Part shown: positions 33,501 through 47,699 of the stretch, one piece after another | Layout: the number at the start of each line of letters is the position of its first letter | How positions within the stretch are numbered: the stretch's first letter is position 1 | NCBI RefSeq assembly: GCF_002865645.1 | Contig: NW_020194667.1 | Span: 1,449,762-1,513,761, forward strand | DNA length: 64,000 nucleotides | Source: Hyaloscypha bicolor E | Taxonomy: Eukaryota > Ascomycota > Leotiomycetes > Helotiales > Hyaloscyphaceae | Direction: 5' to 3' | Program-made: the position numbers and the translations under genes | Notes under the pieces: generated by a model | Databases searched by the model: none | The model's input: only the letters and a program-made list of their open reading frames with translations | Told to the model about the DNA's origin: nothing

Positions 33501-36478
33501 AAAGATAGTATTATTACTTTAATATACCTCGAGATTAGAGAAATAATAGAAAAGCAGACTCTATTTAATCTAGATATAGTTAGTAATTAAACTAATTCCG
33601 ATTTCTTACTAGAAAGTCAGAAGTAATTATACTAAAGGCTTCTTTTCCTATAGGCAAATACCTTTAATATTTTTTAGAACTAACCTAAGAATATTTCGCA
33701 AGCCTTTAGATTTAATATTAATATAGTATATCTGTTTCTCGGTTATTTTATCTGCTTTATTATTAGAATAGAGATTAGAACCAAGTTTAGGATATTTACT
33801 AATCCGTATATAAACTATAAAAATAAACTAATTTAGCTTATTTTCTTTATTAGATAATATAATTAATTCTATAATCTTATACTTAAATGCCTTTATATTC
33901 TAGCTATATAGTATTAGTACTAGTAAGATCGGGCTATACTCTAGTATATATATATACTTTATTAATTTTCTTGAATTCTAGTATTAAAGCTCGGGCTTTT
34001 AGTTCCTTGGATTTGTTTTTATAGCTAGTACTAAACGGCTTTATAGAAGGGGAAGGCTCTTATTTAATATTAACTAACTTAAATACTTTTATAAACTACT
34101 AAATAAGCTTTATAATAACTTATAAAAATAACTTTATTATATAATTAGAATAGGGAAATAGTATAGGTAATAAATTCCCAAATAAGGTTTTAGAAAAAGA
34201 GAAATAAAAGAATAAAATAAGTACTATCTTTATTATAGCTATTATATTTATTATTTCTATAACCTAATTATTACTTTATATAATAATAGGTAATAGAAAT
34301 AGGCTATCTAGTAGAAATAATAATAGAAATAATAGAGACTTATAATAAACTATTTCTATTAAAGCTATTATTAATATAGATAATTATACTAATACTAAAT
34401 AACTTTAAACTATCTCGGTTAGAACTTCCGTTATTAAAGATTTCTTATCTTACCTAAATAAATTATTAGTAGAATTTGATTTATAATTTATTAAAAATAT
34501 ACTAATTTGAAATCTCGAACTATTTTAGGCTAAGTATCTTTAGGCTTAGTATTTTTAAATATTCTTAGCGGCTTTAACTTTACTTTAATAGGCTTCGAGA
34601 TAAGTTTCTTTATATTATTAATAGCTTCTTCTAATAATTTCCTATATTTTATAAGAAATAAGAAAATTTCTATTAGACTAAATTTCAGTTCCGGTATATT
34701 ATTAATAAACTCTTTTACTAACTACTTAACTCTCTTAGCTTCTTTCTTCTAACTTATTATAGCTTTATAAACCTTTATATTATTTCCTAATTAAGTATCT
34801 TTAGGAAAAGTAATATTCTTTTATACTAGCTTAAAAACAAGACAGAAAAGATTAGCTATTATTATATTATTAGTAAACCCAAGTTTAATCTTTTTATTTA
34901 TATAATTAGATTATATAAATACTTTATTAAAATATATAATATAATTAGTAGTTATAATTAGGATTCGGCCTTCTTATAACTTAATACTATTAATAATATT
35001 TAAGATAAAAAACAAAAATAGCTTTTTATTAATAGGTTTATTTATTTAAAAAAAAAGAGTTAGTTATAATTTAGTAAGAGCCTTTGGTTTTAATATCTTA
35101 ATTCGAGCTAATAATATTAATATCTTCTAAAAAAATAATATAGTAACTTAGAAAGCTATTAAATAGGCGCTTTAGAATAGCTTTACTAATAATAAACAGA
35201 TTAAGAATATAGATATTTAAGTTAAAATAACTAGTAATAGCCAAGTTCAAATTCGATTTTCTAGTTCTAGGAAATCTATATAACAAATAATTCCATTAAT
35301 AGGAAATATTATAATTAGAATACTACTATTAGAATACCGGATTCAGGAAGTTCTTAATATTATCTAATTACTCTTTTTTCCTATTCTTATTAAGAATAAT
35401 AGTTAAAATATATCTTAATTTAGATATTATAGACCTTATCTAGATATTTTTAGGATATGGCTTATAAATACAGGTTTTATTCTAAAGTAGCTTAATATAC
35501 TCGATATAATACTTATTAAGTAGTTTTTTAAGAATTTATAAAAAGTTACTAAAATAGGAAATAAAGACTTTTTCTTAATTTCTAAATTCTCTAGCTTAAT
35601 ATTAATACCGGAATACTAGCTAATAGCTCTTATATTATATAAAAAAGTACTTATTTTAGGATATATAATATAAAGTCTTTTTATTTATATCTTTATTATT
35701 TAAATAATAATTTCTCGAGTAATTTAATAATATATCTAAGTTAGTAATAATAAGAAAAGAGAAAGTATTCTAAGTAAAGCTCTAAATAAATATCTATAAT
35801 ATAAGTATATTATATATATTATTATAATATTATAAATAAATAATTAAAGCTACTAATTATTAAAAAATAGTTCTTCTATTATTTAAATAAAAAGAAATTC
35901 TTACTATAATAAGTTTCTAGTAGCTTCTATAAGTATATATAAATATATTCGTAAATAAATACAAATAACCCAAAGAAATAAAGCCGAGAAATATAAATAT
36001 ATAAGTTAATACTAAGATACTATTAGATAGTAGTAAATATATAAGTAAAGCCTAGTAATAAGAAGTCTAGAATTAAGGCTTAAGCTTTCGAGAATAATTA
36101 AATTAATAAGGAAATATTCTTAATATATTCTATTATTATTTTATTCTATAAAATAATAGTAAGGTATTTTTAGATAAATAATAAATTATTTAATATATAT
36201 AATAAATAAGATATATACTAGATAAAAAGATTTAAAAAAATAATTAAAGAGCTAAATATTAAAAATATAGGAAAATAATAATAATAATACTTTAGAAGAA
36301 ATCTATATTCTTATATATTCTCTAGTTTTATATTATTATTATAATAAAGATCTATTTTTACTAGCTAATATAGGATAATTAATTAAGGAAACTAATTCTA
36401 TTAAAAATTAAATAAAAATGTAAAGTGAAATAATATATTAAGATAAATTATAATAATTTTCCTATTTAAGAAAAAAGT
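30590..36478. other. RIP-mutated AT-rich block, unidentified repeats
   Basis: This is TA-rich sequence with almost no open frame over 60 codons on either strand. CpA and TpG are strikingly rare by eye. One minus-strand frame at about 34300-35700 keeps coherent amino-acid composition (Pro/Ser/Thr/Lys-rich) despite many TAA/TAG codons, and may be a degraded gene or gag-like region. I could not assign the remainder to a family. Confidence 0.6.
34300..35700 (-). pseudogene. Unidentified degraded reading frame
   Basis: Read on the minus strand, one frame carries long stop-free stretches separated only by RIP-type TAA/TAG stops. The one 62-codon open piece is at 35098-35286. The inferred product is rich in Ser, Thr, Pro and Lys, with no motif that I recognise. 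It could be a host gene or the first frame of a retroelement. Confidence 0.25.
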
Positions 36479-36483
36479 ATTAT

Positions 36484-36757
36484 TATTATAAATATAGTAT
36501 TTAGGGCTTGAAAAGCAAAATAGAAGGTCTCTTATAAAGACGATTTAAAGCTAAGAAAAAGAAAACTAGAATACAGGAGGCTGCAAGGGAGTATATATAT
36601 CCTATAGTATACTAGTCCCAAAGGAGCTTAGCCTTCTAAATATCTCTAGTATATTCTAAGTATATTTCCCTAATAAGGCAGCCATATTATATATACCTAG
36701 AAGGCATCTAATATCTAGTAAGGCATCTCAGATACCGGGTATCTGGGAATTATAATA
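36484..36757 (-). repeat. 3' LTR of copy 1
   Basis: This 274-bp LTR matches 42884-43157 over its whole length apart from transition differences. It contains the shared core GTATTTAGGGCTTG near its left end and ends GGAATTATAATA. Confidence 0.85.
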
Positions 36758-37599
36758 TTACCTTTCCCTTTATAATAAGCTTATTCCCCAGCTTTATAAA
36801 AGCCATTAATTTATCTAATTTCGTATTATACTTCTTCCCAAAATAAAACTAGTATCTCGGATATAGATATTATATATAAAAGGCCGGTACCTTTACTATA
36901 TAACCTAAGAAGGTTTATTATTATTTCTATATAGTTCTAAATAAGTATTATTTTTTATATAATCTAACTAATATTATAGGTTTTATAGAGGTTCTAGTAT
37001 ATTAATAATATTATTATAGAAACTCTATAAAACCAGGGAACTATTACTTAGTACTAAAGCTAGATACTATACTAGATTTTTATCCTAACTAACTTACTAG
37101 ATTCTATACTTTAGCCTATTTCTTATTAGCTTAACTATAATAACCTATTTAATGCTATACTTTTATTTACTATCCTCTAGTATTAATAGAAGCGGTTCCG
37201 GATTTATTTAATTTAGTAAAGAATTCTAGGGATCTTTTTATAGCTTCTCTATATAGAAAACTAGATATATCTTTATAGTTTCTGGTAGTTTTAGGAGAAA
37301 CAAGTAGCTATATTATTCTAGAATCTCAAATAGGCCCTCTATTTAGTTCCCTAGCTTCTGGCTCGGATAATCAGATTTCTAGTATTTTATAATAACCTAT
37401 ATTTTATTTCCTACTTTGAAATTAATTAGGCAGTAGTATTTATTAGCTTATATTATATATTATTTCTATACTTGCTTTATATAATCTTGAGTAAGTTATT
37501 ATAATTTATATAATTAATTTACTAATACTTTAGTTTTATTTCTATTTAATTTCTTTTTAAGTAAATTAGCTTTAATAGGAAAGTTCTAGTTTAGAGAAA

Positions 37600-38330
37600 T
37601 ACGAGACTTATAGCCCTTTTTAGTTATAAATAGGAACTAGCTAATAGTTTTATACTAAAGAAAGGCTTATTAATAATTAATTATAGTAACCTATTTGTCC
37701 CAGTTATTCTAATAATAGTTAATATATAAATATAATCTCTAATTAAAGTACTAATTAATAATCTCTGTTTATTTATCTATTTAAGAGTAATTAGCTATAA
37801 AAAGCTTAAGCTTTATACTAATTCTTATATAGAATTTGCTCTAAAAATCGGATATAAATTAGAGTTCCTAATCTAATATAATTATTTCTGGAATACCTAC
37901 TTAATATATTATATAAAATAAAAACAGAAGTACTAGTTACTTGGCTATAATTATATCTTATACGGGAATTATAATTAGATACTTAAATAAGTAATTCATA
38001 AATATAGTAATTATATTATAGCCCGATTTGCTTTCTAAATAGTTCTTAAAGTTTATAATAATATATTACTAGGAGTAATTAGGAACTAGAAAGAAATAAA
38101 GCAAACCAGGCTTCTTATTTCTGGATATATATAATCTCCTATAAGTATAGTAATTACTATAGTATTAATTAATATTCTTACCTATAAATAGCTAATAATA
38201 TTACTTTTTTAATAGCTAATAAAGCTTTATATATTTAGGATATCCAGAAAGAAGTTTATTATATATTTTATAAATTAGGGTAATTTATAAAAGTAGTCTA
38301 GAGATTATTTTATTCTCTATAATATAGAGT
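37600..38330 (-). pseudogene. Integrase relic of copy 1
   Basis: The minus-strand frame follows the Ty3/gypsy integrase: a stretch corresponding to the zinc-binding and linker region (ESKSGYN after it), then the catalytic core, ending with a TEIINQYFN region and NNWDK. Many TAA/TAG stops interrupt it. Core acidic residues are partly changed to asparagine or lysine, as G-to-A changes would produce. Confidence 0.65.
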
Positions 38331-38699
38331 TTTCTATAATATAAAAGAAGGCCGTCTTATAATATTCAGATATTACTTTTAGTTTAGGCTATTATATATA
38401 GCTTTTCTAAATCTAGTAATATATAATTATCTTATAAGATCTTATTTATAAGTTATAAACTACTATACTTGATAGAAGCCTCTAATAATACTTTTATAGG
38501 AGCTATTATAATAGAGTTTATTAGTAAAGCTTCTAAGAAAATACCTTTTTCTAGGGAAATTATATCTCTAATAGGGATATTCTTTTCCGGAAAGTCTTTA
38601 GTATATATTTGGTTTTTAGGGCCGAATTCCGGATTAAATAAGCCGACCTTATAAAGTATTATTATAAGTTATAAGTTATAGATAATCTCCGGATTAATC

Positions 38700-40150
38700 T
38701 TATTTTTAGGGAAAAGTACTTGAGTTTATAACTTCTTTTTAATCTGGCTTTAAATATTTACTTTATCTTATCTTTATAATAAAATATCTACTTATTTATT
38801 TAATTTTCCAGAATAATATATAAGCTTAAAGTAATAGTAAAATAAGAGCTTAGTTTATCTAGCTTATTAAAAAGAGAGCTTTTTAGTAGTTATAAAATAC
38901 TTTAAGATATAGTAATTAGAATAGATCTTAAAAGAAGTATTTTAAAAGCCCTTTAGCTTAGTTCTTTATTTTTCTAGTATTTGAACTATAGTAAATATCT
39001 CTTTATTATATATATTATAATTAAGCTTTACTAGAAATATAGTTTTAGAAAAATAAGCTATAGAATACTAAAGGCCTGTTTCTAGGTCTTATTAAAAGAA
39101 TAGGCTAGTAATTACTTTTTTGAATATATTTATTTCTATTATTATAAGTAGATCTAAATTATAGTATTATAAAACTAGGATAAAAATTATAGCTTTCTTT
39201 AGGTAAATAAAAGCCTTTTAGTATTATTCGAACTACTTAAAGGAAATACCCTTTTTTATAAATAAAGTAAAAAATCTAGTAATTTATTTATATTCTTTAA
39301 TAAAATATTTATAAAAGTTATAGAAGCTAAAAAAGAATTATATACTTTTAACTATTTTTGGAAATTACTAGTTATATATTACTTTAACTTTATTAGAATT
39401 TATTTTAATACTAGATATAGAAATAATAAAGCCTAAATACTTTATATATATAACTTTAAATTCTAATTTCTTAATATTTATTTAGAAGCTAGTAAAATAT
39501 AAATAGTCTAGTACTTTTTATATATACTATTTATATTTTACTAGGTTCTTTAAGTAAATAAGAATATTATTAAGATATATTATATAAAAGTTATCTAGAT
39601 ATTTAAAGAATATATTATTTATATAATATTAATATATAACCGGGCTATTTATAAGGCTTTTCTAGAAAATATTATATTTATATATTCTATAGTAAATACG
39701 AAATATTATTAGTTCCTAAAAGTCCGGATTTATAGCTATATAATAGAAAGCTTAGTAAATATCTAATTTAGTATAGATCTTAGCCTTAGATAATTAATTT
39801 AAAGTCTTATTAATAAGAAAAAGAAAATATTAATTCTTTTAAATAATATTATTTAAATAATAGAAATTAATATAAAAGTATAAACCTTTATTTACTTTCT
39901 TTATAAAAAGAACTAGTAAAGTAAAAGAAGCCTAACTAGCTTTAATAAAACCCTTAGCTAGATTATTTTTTAAAAAATACTTAATTTCTAAAAGCTCTTA
40001 AATAGATTATTATTAAAAGAATTAATATCTAATATTCTCGGTTCTCTTTAAGCCTTTAATCTAAATCTTATAATTATATAATTTATAGAAAGAAAGAATA
40101 TTAGATTTCTTTTTTAGAGAAAATAAAGATATATTTCTTAAATTCCGGAA
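38700..40150 (-). pseudogene. Reverse transcriptase/RNase H relic of copy 1
   Basis: On the minus strand near 39430-39480 the frame reads KKLEFKVIYIKYLG, the conserved Ty3/gypsy segment after the catalytic motif. This is followed by a DP-K-V region and the FxGFxNFY region. The normally invariant aspartates of the YLDD-like motif are asparagines here. Boundaries are approximate. Confidence 0.65.
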
Positions 40151-42883
40151 ATAATATTCTTTATAGCTACTAAAGTTCTATTTCTTCTAGTTATTAATTC
40201 TCTGGGCTAGAGATAGCTTTTTTTTCCAAGCTTTAAGCTTCTTATTAATCTTATAAATAGAGATTTAACTAATAATATTATTTTTTCTCTTAGCTATATA
40301 ATTAAATACTATAGAAATAAGAATAGCTAGATCTAATATTTGCTTTTTATTAAGAATCTCTTTTTATTTCTTTAACTTTTACTTAGATATTATATTTTAA
40401 TTAGGCTATAAAAGCTTCTTTTCTATAGTCTTATATAATTTCCTTTAATTAGTCTAAAAAAAGAAAGACTATTTTAAAATAAAAGATTTCTAGAAATAGC
40501 TTATAATAAAATCTTATTAATTAGTATTTTTTTAATATTTCTTATTAGATTACTTCTCTAGTTATTACTATAAAATACTAATAATATAATTGAATTATAT
40601 AAATTTAGACTTATTTTTTTTTTAGTTATATAAGCTTATATCTTTTATAATTAACTAGAATATTAATATATATTACTTATTTTCTACTAAAAATAATATT
40701 ATAATCTCTAAAATTTAGGATAATTATAGGTATATTAATACTTTATTTATTAATTAGAAATAATACTTCTATATATTTCTTAGTAAACTTAGCTAGCTTT
40801 CTATTAAAACCATATATAATATAAGATAAGAGAAGGAATTATAGTTCTATTTCTAAGAATTACTTTATAAGCTAAATAAGCTTTATATTAATAAAAGTAT
40901 AACTATTAGTTCTAGTATTAATAAGAGAAAAAGACTTAATTCCTAATTTATTTATATTAATAATATAAGATATTATAAAAGTATTTTCTCTTATTAGATA
41001 AGTTAAATTAATTTTTACTAAATCTATATTATAAGCTCCTAAAATAGAAACTTTCTTTAGAAGTACTTGTTTCCTGATTCTATACTAAAATTAGAATTCG
41101 AATTCTCTAAATACTTTATTAGAATAATATATTCTAGTAAAATAGGAACTAAGCCTAACTTAATTCTAGAAAGAGCTATTTTAATTTCCTTACTATATAG
41201 AACCGGATAGTATTTAATATAATAGCTAAACTTATTATAGTTATAGTACTTAATAATTAAGAGATCTTTAGTTTTTATAAAATATTACTTATATTTATAA
41301 AAGGATATATACTTAATAAAAATAGTTAATATAGGCTCTTTAGGTTTCTTTTTAGAAATATAGTACTAGAAATAAACTTGACTAAAATAGCTCTTACTTT
41401 CTTATACTTTTTAGTTTTCTTATATATAGCCTTAATTTACTAATTATTAGTAATATAGTATTAAGTAAAGCAAATAGTATTAATAGAAAAATTATTATAA
41501 TATATATATACTAATTTCTAGAGCTTTAGTAAGAGCTTCTTATTTAGTTTATACTTTAATATCTTAAAGACTAATACTGCCTTCTATAAATAATTATAAG
41601 AAAAGAATATAAAACTCCTAAAATACTTAACTAGAATATATTTAAAGCTTACTAAAGTTATAATAAATATTCTATATCTTATTAAAGTTAAATTATAGCT
41701 TCTTTAGATAAGAATAGAACTTTAAAAGCTAATAGTACTAATTCGAACTATCTTTATTTATATAAGAATTAGTTAGAATAAGAATATTACTAGTAAGTTT
41801 ACTAGAAATATAAATAATCTTGAGATTTTTTAAGAAATATAAATTAGTATTTTCTTATAGCTTATTTTTAATCTAAACTAGCTAGTTATTAAAAATAATA
41901 TAATCTCTAGTAAAGAGAGTTAAATCTGGGAGCTTAATAACTCTAGTATTTCTAAAGAAAATATAAGATATAGGGAATTCTAGATAGAAATAAGCAGGAA
42001 ATAGTTTGAAATTCTTTTAAGAAAAGTTTAGAATAACTAGAGTAGAAGTAATTAGAGCTATTATAAGCTAATCTATTATAGCTATATAGTATTTAATATT
42101 ATTCTCGAGCTTAGTATTATAAAGCTTAGTATTCTCGAAAATAGCTTTATTATAATTATAAGTATTCTTATATAAAATAGCTTTTTAAATATTTTCCCGG
42201 TGGCTTTTTATAATAATATTAATATCTGAAAGTAAGATATTAGGTTTCTTGGCCTATTTATATAATTCTCTAGTAATAATATGGTTTTTAATCTCTAGAA
42301 GCTTTATAATAAAAGCAGAGGGTTCTATTTCTATAAACTTGTTTATAAATTCTCTAGGAATACTAATGGGATATTTGGTTCGGGAAGGGCCGCTAACGAG
42401 ATAACCTGAATTAGCAGGAGCTTTACTAGAAGCCTTAATAAAAGTTAATATAGTTCCTAGTTATATAATATTCTAGGAAATTGACTTATTATACTTTTCC
42501 TCTATTATATTCTCTCTAATAGTCTTATTACTAGTATATATATGGGGCTTATAAGATTATAGGATAGGGCTTGAGAATAGTAATTAGGTTACTAGCTTAT
42601 AGGTATCTATTATTCTAGGACTTGATTAAAGAATAGCCTTTATTTAAGGTTCTTTAATTTTCGGGGTTTCGGAGAGATTTTTAATATATTACTAGTATAT
42701 ATTTATAAAGATATAAATACCTGATTTCTTTAAGGGTTTTAAAGCTTTTTGCTTTTATTATTCTGAAGTCTATTACTCGTATTTCTAAGGTTCCGTTTTC
42801 TTAGTAATATCTATATTACTAATAATTCTAAATTAGTTTATTTAAAATTCTTTATAGGATTAAAGAAAGTAAGCTTTAAATAC
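40151..42883 (-). other. Probable gag/protease region of copy 1
   Basis: This part of the element lies between the reverse transcriptase relic and the 5' LTR, where gag and protease are expected. It is too mutated for me to recognise a nucleocapsid zinc knuckle or a protease motif. The last bases before the LTR (AAGCTTTAAATAC) are shared with copy 2. Confidence 0.5.
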
Positions 42884-43157
42884 TATTATAGATATAGTAT
42901 TTAGGGCTTAGAAAGCAAGGTAAAAGGTCTCTTATAAAGATAATTTAAAGCTAAGAAAGAAAAAACTAGAATATAGAAGGCTATAAGAAAGTATATATAT
43001 CCTATAATATACTAGTTCCGAAGGGGCTTAGCCTTCTAAATATCTCTAATATATTTCAAATATATTTCTTTAGTAAGGCGGCCGTATTATATATATCTAG
43101 AAGGTATCTAATATCTAATAAGATATCTCAGATACCGGATATCTGGGAATTATAATA
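42884..43157 (-). repeat. 5' LTR of copy 1
   Basis: This is the partner of 36484-36757, of equal length. It is followed immediately by the ATTAT duplication at 43158-43162. Confidence 0.85.
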
Positions 43158-43162
43158 ATTAT

Positions 43163-44149
43163 TCTAATATAAATATAAAAGCCAGATAAATATCTATAAT
43201 TAAATAAGACAATTTAATAAAAAGCCGACTTCTATTCTTATTATTAATATAAAAATAAAAAGATATATATATTTTAAAGAAATATAAAATATAGTATTTT
43301 AATATTAAATATAAAAGTATTCTAGATAAAACCCATAATTAGTATCTTATTTCTTTAGATACTTATTACTATTTCTCTTCTAGTCTATAGTTATTATATA
43401 TTATATTAGTTATAAGAAATAATTAAAATATCTTATATATATAATATAATATATAAATAATAATACTATAATTATTTCTTTAATTACTAGATTATATATA
43501 ATATTAGCCCTCGAAATAACTAGTAAATTATAATTAATATATGAATATATTAGTTTCTAAATAATTATAGTTAGTTTTATAAAACTATAATATAAAAGAT
43601 AAAGAAAAAAAATATTATAATATAATTTATAAGTTTAGAATAATCCTAACTTATTATAGAATATATATATAATTATAAAGAATTTTTAGATATAAAATTA
43701 TATAAGTAATATAATATAATATTTATATTAATCTAATTTAAAATTCAAAAGAAAATATATATTTGTATTTCTAAATTAGCTTAGTATTAACTATATTTAT
43801 ATAGGCTAGCTTAGAGCCTAAACTATATAGCTTTATAAAAGTAATAGAATAATAGAATAATTAATTTATTATTTCTATAAGTATTACTCTTATACTAAAA
43901 ATATAGATTCCTAGTTTTATAGATCCAAAATAAACTCTAGTCTAATTTATCTCTTTATTTCTATAATAAGTTAATAAATTAGTAAGAATATATACTTCTA
44001 GTTAGAGTATTATATTTTAGAGAAATTACTTACTAATAATAAGGTAATTTTCGTTTAGCTTATAGAAAGAACTCTATAAGCTAACTAGATATAGTATATT
44101 AAAAAGCTTTAGTAGTATTTTCTAGAACTATCTAAAAAATCATATAATA
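43163..44149. other. RIP-mutated spacer between elements
   Basis: AT-rich sequence with no assignable frame. It is the older DNA lying between the two gypsy insertions. Confidence 0.5.
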
Positions 44150-45511
44150 ATCTTATAAAATTTTTAGTATTATAGGAAAATATATTATCTAAGAATAGTA
44201 ATTTAGAATTCCAGCCGAATTCGCTATCTAATAATAGGAATTCATTATATAAAAACAGGAATTCCCAAATATCTAAACTCGGTTTATTATAGTTAATTAA
44301 ATCCAAAAACATTACTATTTCTGAGAATATTATAAAGATACTTAAATAAGACTATTATAATCTCTTATATTAGGGAACTAAAAATAGTATTAATCTTAAG
44401 TCTCTAGAAAATTACTATAAATATATATTTAATATAGAAATATATTATAAACTTAATAGAATCTTATAAAGATTCTTAATAACTTTATATTATAATATTA
44501 TTTTAGAGCTTAATAATATAAAATAATAGTATTACTTTTATTATTATTATAATTTATTAGTTAAAGAAATATAACCCTAATAAGATTCGAAAAAAAGTAA
44601 TAAACTAGATAAAAATTAATTAAAAATACTATAGATTTATAAATACTCTATTTTCTAAATACTTAATTCTGTTTTCTAAGAAAACTAGTAATTTTCTATA
44701 AGTTCTACTATTTATTATTAGAAATATTTCTAAGTCTTTTAAAAGCTAGAAATAATATATACTAATTAAAGAAAATATATTTACTAAAGTAGTCTAGTTC
44801 TTTTAAAATCTTAATATTATTAATAAATACAAGAAAAAAACTAGAATAATTTAAATAATAAAATCTTATAAATTTTCTATAATTCTTTTTAAATCCTTAT
44901 TTCTTTTTAATTTTAATCTAGCTAGTAATCTTAAATTAAATAGATTCTAAACTTCTTACTTATACTAATAGCTAATAATACTAATATATATAGATCTAAA
45001 TAATTAATACTTAATTATAAGCGAGTAAAAATCCAAGATATAGATATAAATAACTTATTATTAAGTAAGATACTTAATTTAAGAACTTTACTAAGGCTAG
45101 TCGCAAATCGGGTAATTAAAACAAAATTAAAAAAAGGTATTATATTTATAAAATAATAGCTATAGAGCTTTACTAAAGATCTTATAGCTTACTAGATCCC
45201 TTATCTTATTTATAGATCTGAAATATAGTATAAGATTTATAAAAGAGGTTTTTAGAGCCAGTTTTTTCGAGTCCCGACTTAATATTAGGTATTTACTTCT
45301 AATAATTCTAGATAATAGTATTTAGTAATAAATTATTAAAATAACCGTTTACTATTACTTCAGGTATTTATTAATAATTAAGGACAGAATCTACTTAGTA
45401 ATATCTTACTAAATATAATAAATATTTATTTTAATAATATAGACTTTATTTAATATATATAAAATATAAATAGTTTCTCTAGTTTATATTTATATATTAT
45501 TTTTCTATTTA
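44150..45511 (+). pseudogene. Unidentified degraded gene, cut by copy 2
   Basis: One plus-strand frame runs about 1.36 kb with more than fifteen stops, nearly all TAA/TAG, and coherent composition. An acidic Ser-rich part (NLEFQPNSLSNNRNS) is followed by a more folded-looking part (LRLVANRVIKTKLKKG). The frame reaches the insertion point of copy 2. After removal of one GTAAT duplication it continues in the same frame at 52147. I do not recognise the protein. It may be a host gene or an older transposon. Confidence 0.4.
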
Positions 45512-45516
45512 GTAAT

Positions 45517-45761
45517 TATTATAAGTACGGTATTTAGGGCTTGGAAAGCAAAATAGAAGGTTTCTTATAAAAATAATTCAAAGCTAAAAAAGAGAAAACT
45601 AGAATATAGGAGGCTATAAGGGAATATATATATCCTATAATATACTAGTCCCGAAGGGGCTAGCTTTTTAAATATTTCTAGTATATTCCAAGTATATTTC
45701 CCTAGTAAGGCGGCCGTATTATATATGCCTAGGAAGTATCTAGTATCTGGGAATTATAATA
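45517..45761 (-). repeat. 3' LTR of copy 2
   Basis: This 245-bp LTR is paired with 51902-52146 and starts right after the GTAAT duplication. Confidence 0.85.
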
Positions 45762-46599
45762 TTACTTTCTCCTTTATAATAAGCTTATTCCCGAGCTTTA
45801 TATAAGCTATTAATTCATCTAATTTCGTATTATACTTCTTCCTAAAATAAAACTAGTATCTCGGATATAGATATTATATATAAAAGGCCAGTACCTTTAT
45901 TATATAACCTAGGAGGATTTATTATTATTTCTGTATAATTCTGGATAAGTATTATTTTTTTATATAATCTAGCTAGTATTATAGGTTTTATAAAGATCCT
46001 AGTATATTAATATTATTATTATAGAAACTTTATAAAACCAGGGAGCTATTATTTAGTACCGAAGCTAGATACTATACTAGATCTTTATTCTAGCTAATTT
46101 ATTAAATTCTATACTTTAGCCTATTTCTTACTAGTTTAATTATAATAACTCATTTAATACCGTATTCTTATTTACTATTCTCTAGTATTAATAGGGGCGG
46201 TTCCGGGTTTGCTTAATCTAGTAGAGAATTCTAGGAATCTTTTTATAGCTTCTCTATATAGAAAACTAGATATATCTTTATAGTTTCCGGTAGTTTTAGG
46301 AGAAATAAATAGCTATACTATTCTAGAATCTCAAATGAGCCCTCTATTTAGTTCTTTAGCTTCCGGCTCGGATAATTAGACTTCTAGTACTTTATAGTAA
46401 CTTATATTTTATTTCCTACTTTGAAATTAATTAGATAATAGTATTTATTAGCTTATATTATATATTATTCCTATACTTACTCTATATGGCCTTGGGCAAG
46501 TTACTATAATTTATATAATTAATTTACTAATACTTTAGCTTTATTCCTATTTAGCTTCTCTTTAGATAAGTTAGCTTTAATAGGGGAATTCTAGTTTAG

Positions 46600-47330
46600 A
46601 GAGGTATAAGGCTTATAGCCCTTTTTAGTTATAAATAGGGACTAGCCAATAGTTTTATACTAAAGAGAGGCTTATTAATAATTAATTATAGTAACCTATT
46701 TGTCCCAGTTATCCTAGTAATAGTTAATATATAGATATAATCTCTAATTAAAGTACTAATTAATAATTTCCATTTATCTGTCTGTTTGGGGATAATTAGC
46801 TATAGAAAGCTTAAGCTTTATACTAATTCTCATATAGAATTCGCTTCAAAAATCGGATATAAATTAGGGTTCCTAATCTAATATAATTATTTCTGGAATA
46901 TCTACTTAGTATATTATATAGAATAAAAATAAAGGTACTAGCTATTTGGCTATAATTATATCTTGTATAGGAATTATAATTAGGTACTTGGATAAGTAAT
47001 CTATAAATATAGTAATTATATTATAGCCCGATTTGCTTTCTGGATAGCTTTTAAAATCTATAATAATATATTATTAGGGGTAATTAGGAACTAGAAGAAA
47101 ATAAAGCAAACCAGGCTTCTTATCTCTAGATATATATAATTTCCTATAGATATAGTAATTACTATAGTATTAATTAATATCTTTGCTTATAGATAGCTAG
47201 TAATATTATTCCCTTAATAGCTATTAGAGCTTTATATATCCAGGATATTTAGAAAGGGGTTTATTATATATTTTATAAATTAGGGCAATCTATAAAGGTA
47301 GTCCGGGGGTTATTTCGTTCTTTGTAATAT
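46600..47330 (-). pseudogene. Integrase relic of copy 2
   Basis: Collinear with the integrase relic of copy 1 (37600-38330), with fewer transitions. The placement is by alignment of the two copies by eye. Stops interrupt the frame. Confidence 0.55.
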
Positions 47331-47699
47331 AAAGTCTTCTATAGTATAAAAGAAGGCTATTTTATAATATTTAGATATTACTTTTGGCTTAGGCTATTAT
47401 ATATAGTTCCTCTAGATCCGGTAATATATAATTATTCTATAGGATCTTGTTTATAAGTTATAAACTGCTATATTCGGCAGGAGCCTCTAATAGTACTTCT
47501 ATAGGGGCTATTATAATAGAGTTTACTAGTAAAGCTTCTAAGAAAATACCTTATTTTAGGGGAATTATATCTCTAATAAAGATATTCTTCTCCGGAAAAT
47601 CTTTAGTATATACTTGGTTTTTAGGGCCGAATTCCGGGTCAAGTAAGCCGACCTTATAGAGTATTACTATAAGCTATAAGTCATAAATAATTTCCGGAT

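Larger units (their letters stand above)
36484..43157 (-). mobile_element. Full-length RIP-killed Ty3/gypsy retrotransposon, copy 1
   Basis: Two LTRs of equal length (274 bp: 36484-36757 and 42884-43157) bound a 6674-bp element. It is flanked by an exact 5-bp duplication ATTAT (36479-36483 and 43158-43162). The LTR ends TATTATA...TATAATA are RIP-altered forms of an inverted TG...CA terminus. The coding sense is the minus strand: a purine tract AAAGGGAAAGG lies next to the left LTR, which is therefore the 3' LTR. Reverse transcriptase and integrase relics lie in minus-strand order. Every coding frame is broken by TAA/TAG codons, so the copy cannot be active. Confidence 0.88.

Noticed and set aside
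38469..38654. 61-residue plus-strand open frame, with a near copy at 47447-47659
   Set aside because: Both are antisense to the pol region of the two gypsy copies; the similarity is due to the repeat itself.
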